From DATCHW01 sp963806045 (GTDB lineage: Bacteria > Bacteroidota > Ignavibacteria > Tepidaquicellales > Tepidaquicellaceae), in the NCBI GenBank assembly GCA_963806045.1, contig CAWDWP010000009.1:1-64000 (forward strand): a stretch of DNA of 64,000 bases, given 5' to 3'. A program made the position numbers and the translations under genes. The notes under the pieces were generated by a model. It was given only the letters and a program-made list of their open reading frames with translations, was not told the DNA's origin and searched no databases. Below are positions 48,614 through 58,565 of this stretch, piece after piece (position 1 is the stretch's first letter; the number at the start of each line of letters is the position of its first letter).

Positions 48614-50455
48614 TTGGATTATAATTTTTTATTAAACACACGGACGTCGGCACAATGGTCAAAGACCGGGACAACAAGACGTTCGGGAATTGCAGTACCA
48701 CTGTTCTCTGTTTATTCACGGAAAAGCACCGGAATAGGAGAATTCAGGGATTTAAAAAAAATAATTGACTGGTGTGTATTAAATGGCTTTTCAATAATTC
48801 AATTACTTCCTCTCAACGATACAGGATTTGATTTTGCTCCTTATAATGCTGTCAGTTCATTCGCTCTCGACCCGATGTACATTACATTAAGCACTTTGAA
48901 GGGAATCAGAGCGGGAAAGTATAAAGCTAAGATAAATGATTTAAAAAATAAATATTCCCTCTTAGAACCTAATGTTAACTATTCAATAAAAGCAGAAAAG
49001 CTAAAATTATTAAAAGAGATATTTAGTTCGGCTTCTTTTTCGAAAAATAAATATTTTGAAAACTTTAAAAATGAAAATGAAAACTGGCTCAGGGAATATG
49101 CATTATACAAAGTAATAAAAGATAAATCCGGAAATAAAAACTGGGAAGAATGGGAGGAAATTTACAAGAACAGAAACCCGGAAATATTGAAAGCAACTAA
49201 AGAAGAGAATACCGAAGATATAAATTTTTATTACTGGGTTCAGTGGCAGGCTTTTGAACAATTTAAAATTGTAAAAGAATATGCCGAACAAAGCGATGTT
49301 TTTCTGATGGGTGATATTCCTTTCCTCATAAGCCGTGATAGTGCTGATGTCTGGGCAAATCAGAATTACTTTAAACTGAATCTTGTATCGGGCGCTCCTC
49401 CCGATATGTATTTTGCAAAAGGTCAAAGGTGGGGAATGCCGCCGTATAACTGGCAGGAAATCGAAAAAGATAATTATGAATATATTATAAGCAGGTTGAA
49501 TTTTGCCGCAAATTTTTATCATATGTTCAGAATTGACCATTTTGTGGGATTACTCAGACTATGGACGATATTATTAAATGAGCCCTTAGACAATGACGGA
49601 CTGATTGGAAAATTCGACCCTGAAAATGAAAATGAATGGGAAGAAAACGCCAGGAAAATTCTTGATGTATTTATCCAAAACATCAATATGCTGCCCTGTG
49701 CAGAGGATCTGGGAACGATTCCACCCGCATCATATAAAATACTTGAAGAATATGGAATACCGGGAATAGAAATTCAGAGATGGAAAAAGCATTGGGGCAA
49801 AGATTATGAATTTTCAACACCGGATGAATACAGGTTAAATTCTGTATCTTCGATTTCAACTCACGACTCTTCATTTTTTCCTGTCTGGTGGAAATATGAA
49901 GCGGGAAGCATAGACAAACTGTTATTTGAAAGATTATGCGGAAATCTGAGTATTTCCGGGGAAAGGTATAAATATATTTTTGATACTCTGTTCGATACCG
50001 GTAAAAATAATAATGAAAGACTCTTCTGGAAAGCAGATATCAGAAGCGTAGAATATGTATTAAATATTCTGGAAAAAAGATGGGAGGAAGTACACGAGAT
50101 AGTACTTTTATATATTGAAAGTTTCGGGGAAAGGGGAAGGTTTTTGAAATTATTTAATACCAATAAATTTGACACCGAGTTTTGGACGACCAATTTTATA
50201 AAGGCGAATCTTGAAAAAATAAGTGAAACGAAATCTATTTTTTCTATTCAGCAAATCTTTGAATATCTATATCTTGATGAAAGATTTTTAAATAAAAATA
50301 CCACAATAAATTACAGAATAAACACACCGGGATTAATCAGCCAATCAAACTGGTGTCTGAGATTACCATTCCCTGTTGAAGAATTAAGAAAATTAGAAAT
50401 TAATTCAATAATAAAAGAAATAAACATTAAGACAGACAGATTTTCAAAAAAGTGA
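48614..50455 (+). CDS. malQ: 4-alpha-glucanotransferase
   Basis: 613 residues. GH77 amylomaltase, moving glucan units between alpha-1,4 chains. Marks: LLPLNDTGFDFAPYNAVSSF, NWEEWEEIY, QRWGMPPYNW, the nucleophile Asp in MFRIDHFVGLLRLW, the acid/base Glu in CAEDLGTIP and the late Asp in STHDSSFFPVWW. The start is TTG at 48614, 11 bases after DUF192, so they likely share a message. Confidence 0.92.
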   Translation: MDYNFLLNTRTSAQWSKTGTTRRSGIAVPLFSVYSRKSTGIGEFRDLKKIIDWCVLNGFSIIQLLPLNDTGFDFAPYNAVSSFALDPMYITLSTLKGIRAGKYKAKINDLKNKYSLLEPNVNYSIKAEKLKLLKEIFSSASFSKNKYFENFKNENENWLREYALYKVIKDKSGNKNWEEWEEIYKNRNPEILKATKEENTEDINFYYWVQWQAFEQFKIVKEYAEQSDVFLMGDIPFLISRDSADVWANQNYFKLNLVSGAPPDMYFAKGQRWGMPPYNWQEIEKDNYEYIISRLNFAANFYHMFRIDHFVGLLRLWTILLNEPLDNDGLIGKFDPENENEWEENARKILDVFIQNINMLPCAEDLGTIPPASYKILEEYGIPGIEIQRWKKHWGKDYEFSTPDEYRLNSVSSISTHDSSFFPVWWKYEAGSIDKLLFERLCGNLSISGERYKYIFDTLFDTGKNNNERLFWKADIRSVEYVLNILEKRWEEVHEIVLLYIESFGERGRFLKLFNTNKFDTEFWTTNFIKANLEKISETKSIFSIQQIFEYLYLDERFLNKNTTINYRINTPGLISQSNWCLRLPFPVEELRKLEINSIIKEINIKTDRFSKK

Positions 50456-50481
50456 ATCTTTAAAAATAAAATTCCAAATCT

Positions 50482-51789
50482 TTAAAACACATTTCCTTTT
50501 CTGAAATTCAATATACTGATTATATTAATTAGTATCGCTATTCCGAAAAGGATAAGTAAATTCGGTAATATTTCGATAAAACCTGCACCTCTCCAAAGCA
50601 CTGTAAGAAACCCATCGACTGACCAGTAAACAAGCGTGAGTTTACTGAAGAATTGAATATAGCCCGGCATAAATGAAACCGGGAACCAGGCACCACCGAT
50701 GGCGCTCATAGTCAAAATCAGCAATGTTCCCCAGCCATTTGCCTGTGATGATGTCTTGCTAATCGATGATAAAAACATCCCGAATCCTGTGCAGGCGGTT
50801 GATGCAGCCAGTATTACAAGAAAAAGATTAAAGAAATTCGGAAAAATATTTATATTGAAGAAAATCATACCTGCGATAAACATTACATATAACTGTATTA
50901 TACCGAGGGTCATATTATAAATATATTTACTCCACAATATCTGTGTCCTTGTAACCGGTGACGAGAGAATTCTTAATACAACCCCGCTTTTCTTTTCATC
51001 GAACAGCGAGGATGCTGCCCCGGTAATTGAAAATAAAAGGAACATCATTGCCCATCCGCCAACACTTCTGGTTGCCCAGGGGTTTGTAATTTCTTTTCCT
51101 ACAAGCTGCTGCTTTTCAAGGTTCAATATGTTATCAAAGAAATTGAAAGATTTTGTACTTGTATCTTTTTGTGTCTGCACGGGAGGATTCTTAATGTTTC
51201 CTAATATTCTCGAAGTATCTATATTGAAATATTTACCGATTACATTTGCCATTTCGGAATTGAACATAGTGCCTTTTTCTTTACCAAGGAAATTATTCGA
51301 CTGTCTCTGCATACTCTGATTAAATATTTCAGGCACAGACTGCATTATTGTTTGCTGAAGAACACCCTGAACCACCTGCATTTCCAGATCGTTTTTGGGG
51401 TCGTAATAAAATTTAAGCTTTAGTCCCAGTGAGGTATCGTTATAGGCATCTTCGGGAATAACAAGCGCCGAAGAGAACTTTCCGGTAATGACATATTGCT
51501 TAATGGTATTCGTGTCAAATTTTATTATACTGCCTTTTTCATCAGTATAAGTTTTAATAAGTCTGAATGTTTTTGTTGTATCGAGTATAGTTTCAAGTTT
51601 TTTAGCAATCGGGGCATCGCTATTGTTAATAAAACCAAGTTCAATTTTCTCCGGTCCCGAACTTCCGCTGAAAACTTTCCCGAATATAAAAATCAGGACA
51701 ATAGGGACAACGAATGTGAGGCTGACGGAAACTTTATCTTTCCAGAACAGCAAATAATCTTTTTTGACAAGACTTAATATCGTTTTCAA
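50482..51789 (-). CDS. ABC-2 type transporter permease
   Basis: 435 residues. An N-terminal membrane segment (VPIVLIFIFGKVF), a large external loop (~40-250) and about five C-terminal membrane segments (~255-430) with GGAWFPVSFMPGYIQFFSKL. This is the ABC2_membrane_3 pattern. It pairs with the ATPase at 51786-52703; start and stop overlap by 4 bases. Substrate unknown; export of a lipid, drug or peptide is typical for the family. Confidence 0.85.
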   Translation of the reverse strand: MKTILSLVKKDYLLFWKDKVSVSLTFVVPIVLIFIFGKVFSGSSGPEKIELGFINNSDAPIAKKLETILDTTKTFRLIKTYTDEKGSIIKFDTNTIKQYVITGKFSSALVIPEDAYNDTSLGLKLKFYYDPKNDLEMQVVQGVLQQTIMQSVPEIFNQSMQRQSNNFLGKEKGTMFNSEMANVIGKYFNIDTSRILGNIKNPPVQTQKDTSTKSFNFFDNILNLEKQQLVGKEITNPWATRSVGGWAMMFLLFSITGAASSLFDEKKSGVVLRILSSPVTRTQILWSKYIYNMTLGIIQLYVMFIAGMIFFNINIFPNFFNLFLVILAASTACTGFGMFLSSISKTSSQANGWGTLLILTMSAIGGAWFPVSFMPGYIQFFSKLTLVYWSVDGFLTVLWRGAGFIEILPNLLILFGIAILINIISILNFRKGNVF

Positions 51790-52703
51790 TCTCTTAGCCT
51801 CCTTCCTGTAAGATTAAGGAAAAGCTCTTCGAGCGTCGGTTTGTGAAAATCTATAAAATTGTAACTTATTCCGTTTTCTTCAATTGCAGAAAAGAATTCT
51901 GAAAGCTTAACATCCTGGTTCATTTTCAATTCTATTTTTTCATTTTCTGTTTTAAGTAATCCGAATTTTTCAAATACAACTTGTTTGTTCCCGGTTATTT
52001 CATTCTTTGCAATAAAAACTGTTTCTTTAAAAGGCAATAAATTTAAAAGTTCGTCTAAAGTCCCCTGTGCAATAATTTTTCCGATATCGATAATTGCAAT
52101 TCTCTGGCACATTCTTTCTGCTTCTTCCATATAGTGCGTGGTATAAATAATGGTCATTCCTTCACTGTTAAGCTTTTGAAGAAATTCGAAAATTGAATTT
52201 CTCGATTGCGGGTCAACTCCGACCGTAGGTTCATCGCATAAAAAAACCTCCGGAGAATGCAAAAGACCTGCTATCATATTCAATCTGCGTTTCATGCCGC
52301 CGGAATAATTTTTCACAAGGTCTTTTCTTCTTTCGAATAGTCCGACAAAATTCAGTTTTTCTTTTATTATTTCTTTTAATTCGTTTTTTGGAATACCATA
52401 CAGACTTCCGAAAATTTTCAGATTATCTTCGGCAGAAATCTCCTCATATATAGCAAGTGATTGCGGAGCCAGTCCGATTTTGTATTTTACTTTAATATTA
52501 TCCTTCGAAACTGATTCTCCGTTAATCCTTATTTCGCCTTCATCAGGTGAAATGTAACCCGCAATAAGATTCATTGTTGTTGATTTTCCGGCACCATTCG
52601 GACCAAGTAGCCCAAAGAATTCATTGTCTTTGATTTCAAGAGATATTCCATCAAGTGCGGTAATATCTTTATAACGCTTCGTAAGGTTTGAGATTACAAT
52701 CAT
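51786..52703 (-). CDS. ABC transporter ATP-binding protein (CcmA/DrrA-like)
   Basis: 305 residues. Walker A GLLGPNGAGKSTTMNL, Q loop IGLAPQSLAIYEEIS, signature NYSGGMKRRLNMIAGLL, Walker B VFLCDEPTVGVDPQSR, switch IIYTTHYMEEAERM, then a C-terminal exporter-type domain. It energises the permease encoded downstream. Confidence 0.92.
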   Translation of the reverse strand: MIVISNLTKRYKDITALDGISLEIKDNEFFGLLGPNGAGKSTTMNLIAGYISPDEGEIRINGESVSKDNIKVKYKIGLAPQSLAIYEEISAEDNLKIFGSLYGIPKNELKEIIKEKLNFVGLFERRKDLVKNYSGGMKRRLNMIAGLLHSPEVFLCDEPTVGVDPQSRNSIFEFLQKLNSEGMTIIYTTHYMEEAERMCQRIAIIDIGKIIAQGTLDELLNLLPFKETVFIAKNEITGNKQVVFEKFGLLKTENEKIELKMNQDVKLSEFFSAIEENGISYNFIDFHKPTLEELFLNLTGRRLRD

Positions 52704-52799
52704 AATATAATTGGTTTGAGTAATTTATTTTTAATACGTAAGAAAAGCAAGAAAGTTAATTAGGGTAAAAAAGCCGAAAATTGATTATTTACTGCAAAT

Positions 52800-52829
52800 A
52801 AAAAAGGGTGCTTGTTAAGAGCACCCCTT
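52800..52829 (-). terminator. Terminator of the 52858-54564 gene
   Basis: On the - strand GGGTGCT pairs with AGCACCC (52806-52812 with 52820-52826) and a T run follows. It lies 29 bases after the stop codon. A GAAA microsatellite at ~52830-52849 lies between. Confidence 0.72.
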
Positions 52830-52857
52830 GGAAAGAAAGAAAGAAAGAAATAATTTG

Positions 52858-54564
52858 TTATTTTACTAAACTCATTTTTTTAGTGATTACCAAATCCTGA
52901 CCATTTACCGTCATAGTCAATTTGTAGAAATAATTGCCGCTTGATAAATTTGACGCGTTTACATTTACAGTATAAAATCCTGCTTTTTGATTTTGATTAA
53001 CCAGTGACATTACTTCTTTACCGGAGATATCATAAATTTTTAAAGATACTCTTGAATCCTGCGGAATTTCATAGTCAATCTTTGTTGAAGGATTGAATGG
53101 GTTCGGATAATTTTGTGAAAGATTATATTTTGAAGGAGCTCCGATTTCAACCGAGCCTTCAAGTGCGAAATATTCAAAATTTCCGTTGTAGTCTATTTGC
53201 TTGATTTTATAATTATATTTCCCTGCTGATAATTTTGTATCGGAAAAATTATATTCTGTTGTATTGTTTGCATTCCCTTTTCCTTTAACAAATCCTGCAT
53301 TTGTCCAGTTGTCCGGATCGTTGGAATTTTTACTTGCGTCTATTCTATATATTTCAAAACCTGCATTGTTTTCTTCCGATGAAGTAATCCATTTTAAATT
53401 TACATTTCTGCCGGTGATACTGTAAATGAATGATTGTAATTTTACGGGCATCGGTGAATCCTGTAATTTTAGTGTCGTACCATCAACTGAAGAACTGTAC
53501 ATGAATGCATTAGAAGGTGCAAGACTTCCGGACATATAGTATGCATCAAAATCCTTAATATCTTTTGTTGTTGACGGAAATGTGCTTGTAACCCATGTCG
53601 AACCGTTATCATCACTTCTAAAACCTTCAACTGCATTTGACGTTGAGAATATTGCGTATACTGTTGGTGTTCCGGGAATCCATTTTATTGAACTCCATGC
53701 ATTTGTTAGTGTTGCAGGAATTATCTGAGCTTTCCAGGTTTTTCCACCATCGGTTGTTCTCGCAACGGTATTGTTATTTGAAGATGTTGCAGCAAGTCCG
53801 AATAAATTATTATCGCTGAATGCTATCGTGGAGACATATTGAAATGTTTGGGGTAAACAGGTTAAAGTAATATATGACCAGTTGGAACCGCCGTTTGTGG
53901 TTACACAATATCTCGGAGGAGCTTCAGATACTCCGAAACCAAAGAAATTGGCATTATTGACAAAAGTACCATATATTGCGCCATGAGTTTTATTATTTGC
54001 CGGCTGTGATACATTATATAATGTCCAATTCGTTCCACCGTTAGTGGTTTTCCAGACTTTAAAGGAACTACTCAAATCTTTAGGGTCACTAACGACTATT
54101 CCGACCTGAGTATTAATTTTAGAAAATTTTATTCCGTTTATTAATCCCTTGTCATCACCGGTAGTTAAAATTGATGTCCAGGTATTTCCACCATCAGTTG
54201 ATTTATTTACATTTACATTTTTCGTTACATTACCATTATTTCCACCTTCTCCATAATAAATTGTATTAGCATCAGTTGCATAAAGAGAATAACAATTTTT
54301 ATTCTTACTGGAAACGAGGTTAGAGGAGAAATTTAAACCTCCATTTGTAGATTTGTACATATATGCCTTATTATTACTGCTGCCACCGCCTATAAAAATC
54401 ACATTACCATTCACAACTGAAATAACAGGATATGTTCCTAAATTACTTAATTTTCCCTGATTTGTCGGTACCCATTGAGAATAGACAGAATTGATTGTTA
54501 AAATAGAAAATAATACTGCTATCAGTATTTTTGATACAGAATTGGTATTTGTTGCGTTTTTCAT
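52858..54564 (-). CDS. Secreted BNR/YCF48-like beta-propeller with T9SS sorting domain
   Basis: 568 residues. Signal peptide ending SVYSQ (~30). Residues ~35-350 hold repeated propeller blades with TTNGGTNW/STDGGNTW Asp-box-like motifs, as in photosystem-assembly (YCF48) and sialidase-type repeats. Residues ~370-470 are a fibronectin-like domain and ~480-568 the sorting domain (LSQNYPNPFNPSTKI, LSSGNYFYKL). The 5' leader on the - strand contains a GAAA run ending AAAGGGA just before the ATG. A surface or secreted protein of unknown partner. Confidence 0.87.
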   Translation of the reverse strand: MKNATNTNSVSKILIAVLFSILTINSVYSQWVPTNQGKLSNLGTYPVISVVNGNVIFIGGGSSNNKAYMYKSTNGGLNFSSNLVSSKNKNCYSLYATDANTIYYGEGGNNGNVTKNVNVNKSTDGGNTWTSILTTGDDKGLINGIKFSKINTQVGIVVSDPKDLSSSFKVWKTTNGGTNWTLYNVSQPANNKTHGAIYGTFVNNANFFGFGVSEAPPRYCVTTNGGSNWSYITLTCLPQTFQYVSTIAFSDNNLFGLAATSSNNNTVARTTDGGKTWKAQIIPATLTNAWSSIKWIPGTPTVYAIFSTSNAVEGFRSDDNGSTWVTSTFPSTTKDIKDFDAYYMSGSLAPSNAFMYSSSVDGTTLKLQDSPMPVKLQSFIYSITGRNVNLKWITSSEENNAGFEIYRIDASKNSNDPDNWTNAGFVKGKGNANNTTEYNFSDTKLSAGKYNYKIKQIDYNGNFEYFALEGSVEIGAPSKYNLSQNYPNPFNPSTKIDYEIPQDSRVSLKIYDISGKEVMSLVNQNQKAGFYTVNVNASNLSSGNYFYKLTMTVNGQDLVITKKMSLVK

Positions 54565-54899
54565 TTTTTCCCTTTCTTTCTTTCTTTTAAAAATTTGTTT
54601 TTCTTTCCTGACTAGTGTTATAGCAATAGGTATGCCGCAAAAAAACGTTAAAAACAGGAAAATAATAGGGTTTTTTAAAAGAATAGAGCAGTATGCAAAC
54701 TTTGTTTTCTAATCAGGTAATTAGTATTACAAGTTTTTCATTCAAAAATCATAAATTAAAGGAATTCCAGGAAATCGTATAAAAAATCCTTTCTGATAAG
54801 TCAGAAAGGATTTTAAATATTTGTAAATATGTTGATTAAATCATTTTATCAGTAGTTCCTCCCAAAAAGATTGGAGGACTGCTAATAAAATGAATGTCG
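54565..54899. other. Intergenic region with several hairpins
   Basis: 335 bases between two T9SS-cargo genes. A terminator on the - strand for the Omp28-like gene pairs AAAATCCTTTCTGA (54782-54795) with TCAGAAAGGATTTT (54800-54813). Next, an imperfect 20-bp inverted repeat (54841-54862 with 54873-54893) carries CTGCTAATAAAATGA, an inverted copy of the Omp28-like gene's own last codons (54900-54914). Nothing else is recognised. Confidence 0.6.
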
Positions 54900-55973
54900 T
54901 CATTTTATTAGCAGCATTTTCTTTGTTTCAACATAGTTATCAGACTTCAGCGTATAAAAATAAACACCGCTCGGAAGTAATGTTCCGTTGATTTCAGCAT
55001 TATAGTTTCCCGGTTTTGCTATGCCTGTATAGACATTTAGTACTTCATTTCCCAATACATCATAAATTTTCAAAGAAATATTTTCTTTTTTTGGGACCGA
55101 GTATTGTATTCTTGTAACCGGATTAAAGGGATTTGGATAATTTTGATCCAACCTGTATCCGGCTGGAGTTTCAAAATTTCCGGTTATACCTAATGGTGCT
55201 GTAACTGATTTTTTTATACTTTGTTCAACAATACTACGCAGAAGTGTGGTTGAATCTCTATATACAAAAGCAACAAGTTCACAGTTATCCGCAACCCATC
55301 CGGAATTTAAGGTGGTTGTAAATGATTTTATCTTTGTTTGATTCTGAGTCCAGACGCCTGTACTTAAACTTTCACCCGTTGCTCCGTTGACCATGTTCCT
55401 TACAATCCAATAATGAACATAATTCGGACCGCCATTACAACCGGTATAAGCTGTCTGTGCATATACAACATTGTTTTCGATAATCACAAAATTAATTTTA
55501 TAATTAGAATACAGATTTTGCAGAGCTGTTGCGTTAAAGGTAGCTGAAAGTTCCCTTGTTGCCGGGTTGTAATCTTTGGAAACCACAGAAAGATTTATTA
55601 CCGTATTCGGTGAGCGTGTATATCTTGCAATCAAAGTATCGGGCCAGTTATAATCATAATCCATAGGTGTTCCCATTGCCCTGTCAAAAATTGTTAAGGG
55701 AAAACCCCAATATTCCAATTGAGTAATAATTTCATTTCCGTTGAAAAACGAGAACGGGTCAGTACCATTTGCAGGACCGTGATAAGCGATTACGACAGTC
55801 TGGGGATATAATGGTAATAAATTATGCTCAATTATGGAATCTCCACAAGGACAATATCCACACCAGGTACCTGTAGCTAATTCAACCAAGACCCTGCGCG
55901 GTTCGGAATAAGATGTCTGAATATTGTAAAAAAAGAATCCGATAATGAAGATTAAAAGTATTTTTGTTTTCAT
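54900..55973 (-). CDS. Omp28-related secreted protein with thioredoxin-like fold and T9SS domain
   Basis: 357 residues. Signal peptide ending SYSEP (~22). Residues ~25-125 hold a thioredoxin-like part with a CGYC motif (ELATGTWCGYCPCGD) and WGFPLTIFDRAMG. Residues ~125-265 match Omp28-family sequence. A C-terminal type IX sorting domain ends the protein (LDQNYPNPFNPVTRI, LPSGVYFYTL). The CGYC motif suggests redox activity, but Omp28 family function is unproven. A single unit, ending at the hairpins downstream. Confidence 0.83.
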   Translation of the reverse strand: MKTKILLIFIIGFFFYNIQTSYSEPRRVLVELATGTWCGYCPCGDSIIEHNLLPLYPQTVVIAYHGPANGTDPFSFFNGNEIITQLEYWGFPLTIFDRAMGTPMDYDYNWPDTLIARYTRSPNTVINLSVVSKDYNPATRELSATFNATALQNLYSNYKINFVIIENNVVYAQTAYTGCNGGPNYVHYWIVRNMVNGATGESLSTGVWTQNQTKIKSFTTTLNSGWVADNCELVAFVYRDSTTLLRSIVEQSIKKSVTAPLGITGNFETPAGYRLDQNYPNPFNPVTRIQYSVPKKENISLKIYDVLGNEVLNVYTGIAKPGNYNAEINGTLLPSGVYFYTLKSDNYVETKKMLLIK

Positions 55974-56007
55974 AATATTTAATTTTATTAGAAAATTTTT
56001 AACTTAA

Positions 56008-57078
56008 CTATTTCATATATCTGAAATCGTGTCCGGATTTTAACTGGATTAAAAATTCATAAATAAGGTTTATCACATTTTCTATATCAGTTTTGCTAAC
56101 CATTTCGACGGTTGTATGCATATACCTTAATGGAAGTGAAATTAGTGCTGAAGCAGAGCCTTCCCCGGCATAAGCAAATGCATCTGTATCGGTTCCGGTC
56201 GAACTTGAAGATGCCTCTTTCTGAATGGGAATTTTTTTCTTTTTCGCAACTTCGAGAATCATTTCCCGAAGGTTATTCTGAACGGCGGAACCGTATGTCA
56301 GGGCGGGACCTTTGCCAAGCGAAATGTCTCCAAGGGTTTCTTTTTTATGCATAGGTGCCTGAGTATCGTGGGTAACATCGGTGATAATAGCCACATCGGG
56401 TTTAATCCTGCGTGCTATCATCTGCGCACCCCTCAGTCCAATTTCCTCCTGAACGGAATTCACAACATATAATCCAAACGGAAGATTTTTTTTCTTTTCA
56501 TTTAATAATCTCAAAACTTCCGCTATGATAAACCCTCCCATTCTGTTATCCAGTGCCCGGCCCGCAAAATATTTTTTATTGAGTTCTATCAATTCATCTT
56601 CAAAGGTCACTACACATCCTACTTCGACTCCAAGTTTGTTCACCTCTGCTTTAGAACTGCATCCGCAGTCTAAAAACAGATTTTCTACTTTGGGCTGTTC
56701 TTCTTTATTTTTATCCCGGATATGAATTGCAGGCCAGCCGAATACAGCTTTTACAATTCCTTTTTTGGTATGGATATTTACTCGCTTTGAAGGAGCTATC
56801 TGATGATCCGAACCGCCATTCCTTCTGAGGTATATAAATCCGTCATTTGTGATGAAGTTGACAAACCAGGAAATCTCATCGGCGTGTGCTTCAATCACAA
56901 CCTTGTAATCAGCTTTAGGGTTGATTACTCCGACCGTAGTTCCGTAGATATCTGTAATGTATTCGTTAATATAAGGTTTAATATATTGAAGCCATAATTT
57001 CTGCCCTGATACTTCAAAACCGGTTGGTGATGCATTGTTAAGATATTGACCGAGAAAAGCTCTGCTTTCTGTTCTCAT
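56008..57078 (-). CDS. M42-family metallopeptidase
   Basis: 356 residues. Di-zinc aminopeptidase/glutamyl aminopeptidase of the M42 family, cytosolic by lack of a signal. Ligands: VIEAHADEISW, GRALDNRMGG, VNSVQEEIGLRGA, IITDVTHD and PLRYMHTTVEMV. SSSTGTDTDAF is the usual substrate-side loop. Full length. Confidence 0.9.
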   Translation of the reverse strand: MRTESRAFLGQYLNNASPTGFEVSGQKLWLQYIKPYINEYITDIYGTTVGVINPKADYKVVIEAHADEISWFVNFITNDGFIYLRRNGGSDHQIAPSKRVNIHTKKGIVKAVFGWPAIHIRDKNKEEQPKVENLFLDCGCSSKAEVNKLGVEVGCVVTFEDELIELNKKYFAGRALDNRMGGFIIAEVLRLLNEKKKNLPFGLYVVNSVQEEIGLRGAQMIARRIKPDVAIITDVTHDTQAPMHKKETLGDISLGKGPALTYGSAVQNNLREMILEVAKKKKIPIQKEASSSSTGTDTDAFAYAGEGSASALISLPLRYMHTTVEMVSKTDIENVINLIYEFLIQLKSGHDFRYMK

Positions 57079-57178
57079 AAACGTTAAGTTTAATTGTTTA
57101 TCACACTTCGTAATTCCTGTTCAAGTAAGGAAATTAGCTTAAATCAAAACGAGAGTGCGATATAAAAAATCATTTAAT

Positions 57179-58174
57179 TTAGTAAACTAAAAACTTCACA
57201 AACTCTTCTAACGTAATATCACCAAAGTAAAATTTCATATCAATATCTTTTAAAGCGTCTATGATATCTTCTTCGCGGTAGAATTTTCCCAGTAAGCGGG
57301 CTTCAATATCCTCTGTCTCGCCATAGCCAAGGTAATCTCCGAATATTTTTATATGTTCAATCAATCCCTCTTTCACAAATATTCTGGTGTCAATTTGTCC
57401 GAAAGGAAATCTGTTTACTTTTTGAATATTGAATTCAGGCGACCTGCCGTAATTCCACTCCCAGGTTCTGTATTTTGAATTTGAAAGCTGGTAAACTTTT
57501 TCCCAATCTTTCTCCGTTATCACCTGTTCGACCACTTTTTCCTTTCCGCCAAATAAATATCCCGTAAGTACATCGCGAAATTCTTCAATAGTTATTTTTT
57601 CTTTCAGGAATTCTGTAATATTAGCGACACGGCTCCTGATAGACTTTATCCCTTTGCTTTCTATCTTATCCATTTTCACATTGAGGGCGTTGACAACATC
57701 CTCGAGATGTGAATCAAAAAGTAAAGTACCGTGTGAAAACATTGATTTGGTGTTTGTGAATTGTGCGTTACCTGATATCTTTCGTCCTTCAACTGTTATA
57801 TCATTCCTGCCTCCAAGCTCTGCATTCACACCCATTTGTTTAAGGCATTCGCTGATTGGTCCAGTGAATTTTCCAAAATTATTAATGCTGTTATTAGCAT
57901 ACTTTGTAATGAAACTAAAATTCAAATTACCGTGGTCGTGATATACTGCACCACCTCCGGAAATCCGCCGCACAACCTGAATATTTTTTGATTTTACGTA
58001 TTCCTGATTTATTTCTTCTATGGTGTTCTGATGCTTACCGATTATTATGGAAGGTTTATTTATATAAAACAGGAAATACGATTCGTTTTCCACGTCAAGA
58101 TTGCGAACGCAATATTCCTCCAGTGCGAGATTTACCGAGGGGTCTGTAATATGTTTATTGCTGATGAATTTCAT
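57179..58174 (-). CDS. lplA: Lipoate--protein ligase A
   Basis: 331 residues. Attaches lipoate to lipoyl domains. Marks: LALEEYCVR, IIIGKHQNTIEEIN, VVRRISGGGAVYHDHGNLNF, KISGNAQFTNTKSMFSHGTLL and a C-terminal LplA accessory domain (~250-331). Start ATG at 58174; single gene unit. Confidence 0.92.
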   Translation of the reverse strand: MKFISNKHITDPSVNLALEEYCVRNLDVENESYFLFYINKPSIIIGKHQNTIEEINQEYVKSKNIQVVRRISGGGAVYHDHGNLNFSFITKYANNSINNFGKFTGPISECLKQMGVNAELGGRNDITVEGRKISGNAQFTNTKSMFSHGTLLFDSHLEDVVNALNVKMDKIESKGIKSIRSRVANITEFLKEKITIEEFRDVLTGYLFGGKEKVVEQVITEKDWEKVYQLSNSKYRTWEWNYGRSPEFNIQKVNRFPFGQIDTRIFVKEGLIEHIKIFGDYLGYGETEDIEARLLGKFYREEDIIDALKDIDMKFYFGDITLEEFVKFLVY

Positions 58175-58203
58175 ATAGAGTTATAAATTTAAGATCATAA
58201 ACT

Positions 58204-58236
58204 AACCCCCCATCCCCCCTTTGGTCAAAAGGGGGG
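58204..58236. repeat. C-rich/G-rich interspersed palindromic repeat, copy 2
   Basis: AACCCCCCATCCCCCC, then TTTGGTCAAAAGGGGGG, nearly identical to the unit at 1609-1641. It lies in the gap between lplA and the toxin-antitoxin pair. Confidence 0.6.
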
Positions 58237-58297
58237 TATTATTGCGGGTTTGTTATAACATTTTTTAAAACACTTTTAATTTTAACAAAAAATTTAT

Positions 58298-58564
58298 CTA
58301 TTCGAATAAATCGGAATGAGTTCCGGTTCTTTCCAAAATTATTTCATCCTTTTCGAGTTTGTATAACAATAACCAATCCGGTTCTAAATGACATTCCCTT
58401 CTTCCTTTATAATATCCAAGTAAGACATGGTCATGGTATTTGGTTTCTAATTTTTTCCCATATGCCAGTTTTATTATCACTTCGTCCAGTTTTTCAATTA
58501 CTTTTCCTCTTTTTTGCATTCTTTTATAATCTTTTTTAAAACTACTCGTCCTGTATATTCTCAT
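58298..58564 (-). CDS. YafQ-family toxin (mRNA interferase)
   Basis: 88 residues. RelE-fold ribosome-dependent endoribonuclease. Family residues: FKKDYKRMQKRGK, the active-site His cluster in KYHDHVLLGYYKGRRECHLEPDW and the tail TGTHSDLF with the last His. It is preceded by its antitoxin with one base between them. Confidence 0.87.
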   Translation of the reverse strand: MRIYRTSSFKKDYKRMQKRGKVIEKLDEVIIKLAYGKKLETKYHDHVLLGYYKGRRECHLEPDWLLLYKLEKDEIILERTGTHSDLFE

Positions 58565-58565
58565 A

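Noticed and set aside
52830..52849. GAAA tetranucleotide run as a phase-variation switch
   Set aside because: It lies downstream of the gene next to its terminator, not in a promoter or coding frame. The similar run before the gene start is short and acts more like a leader.
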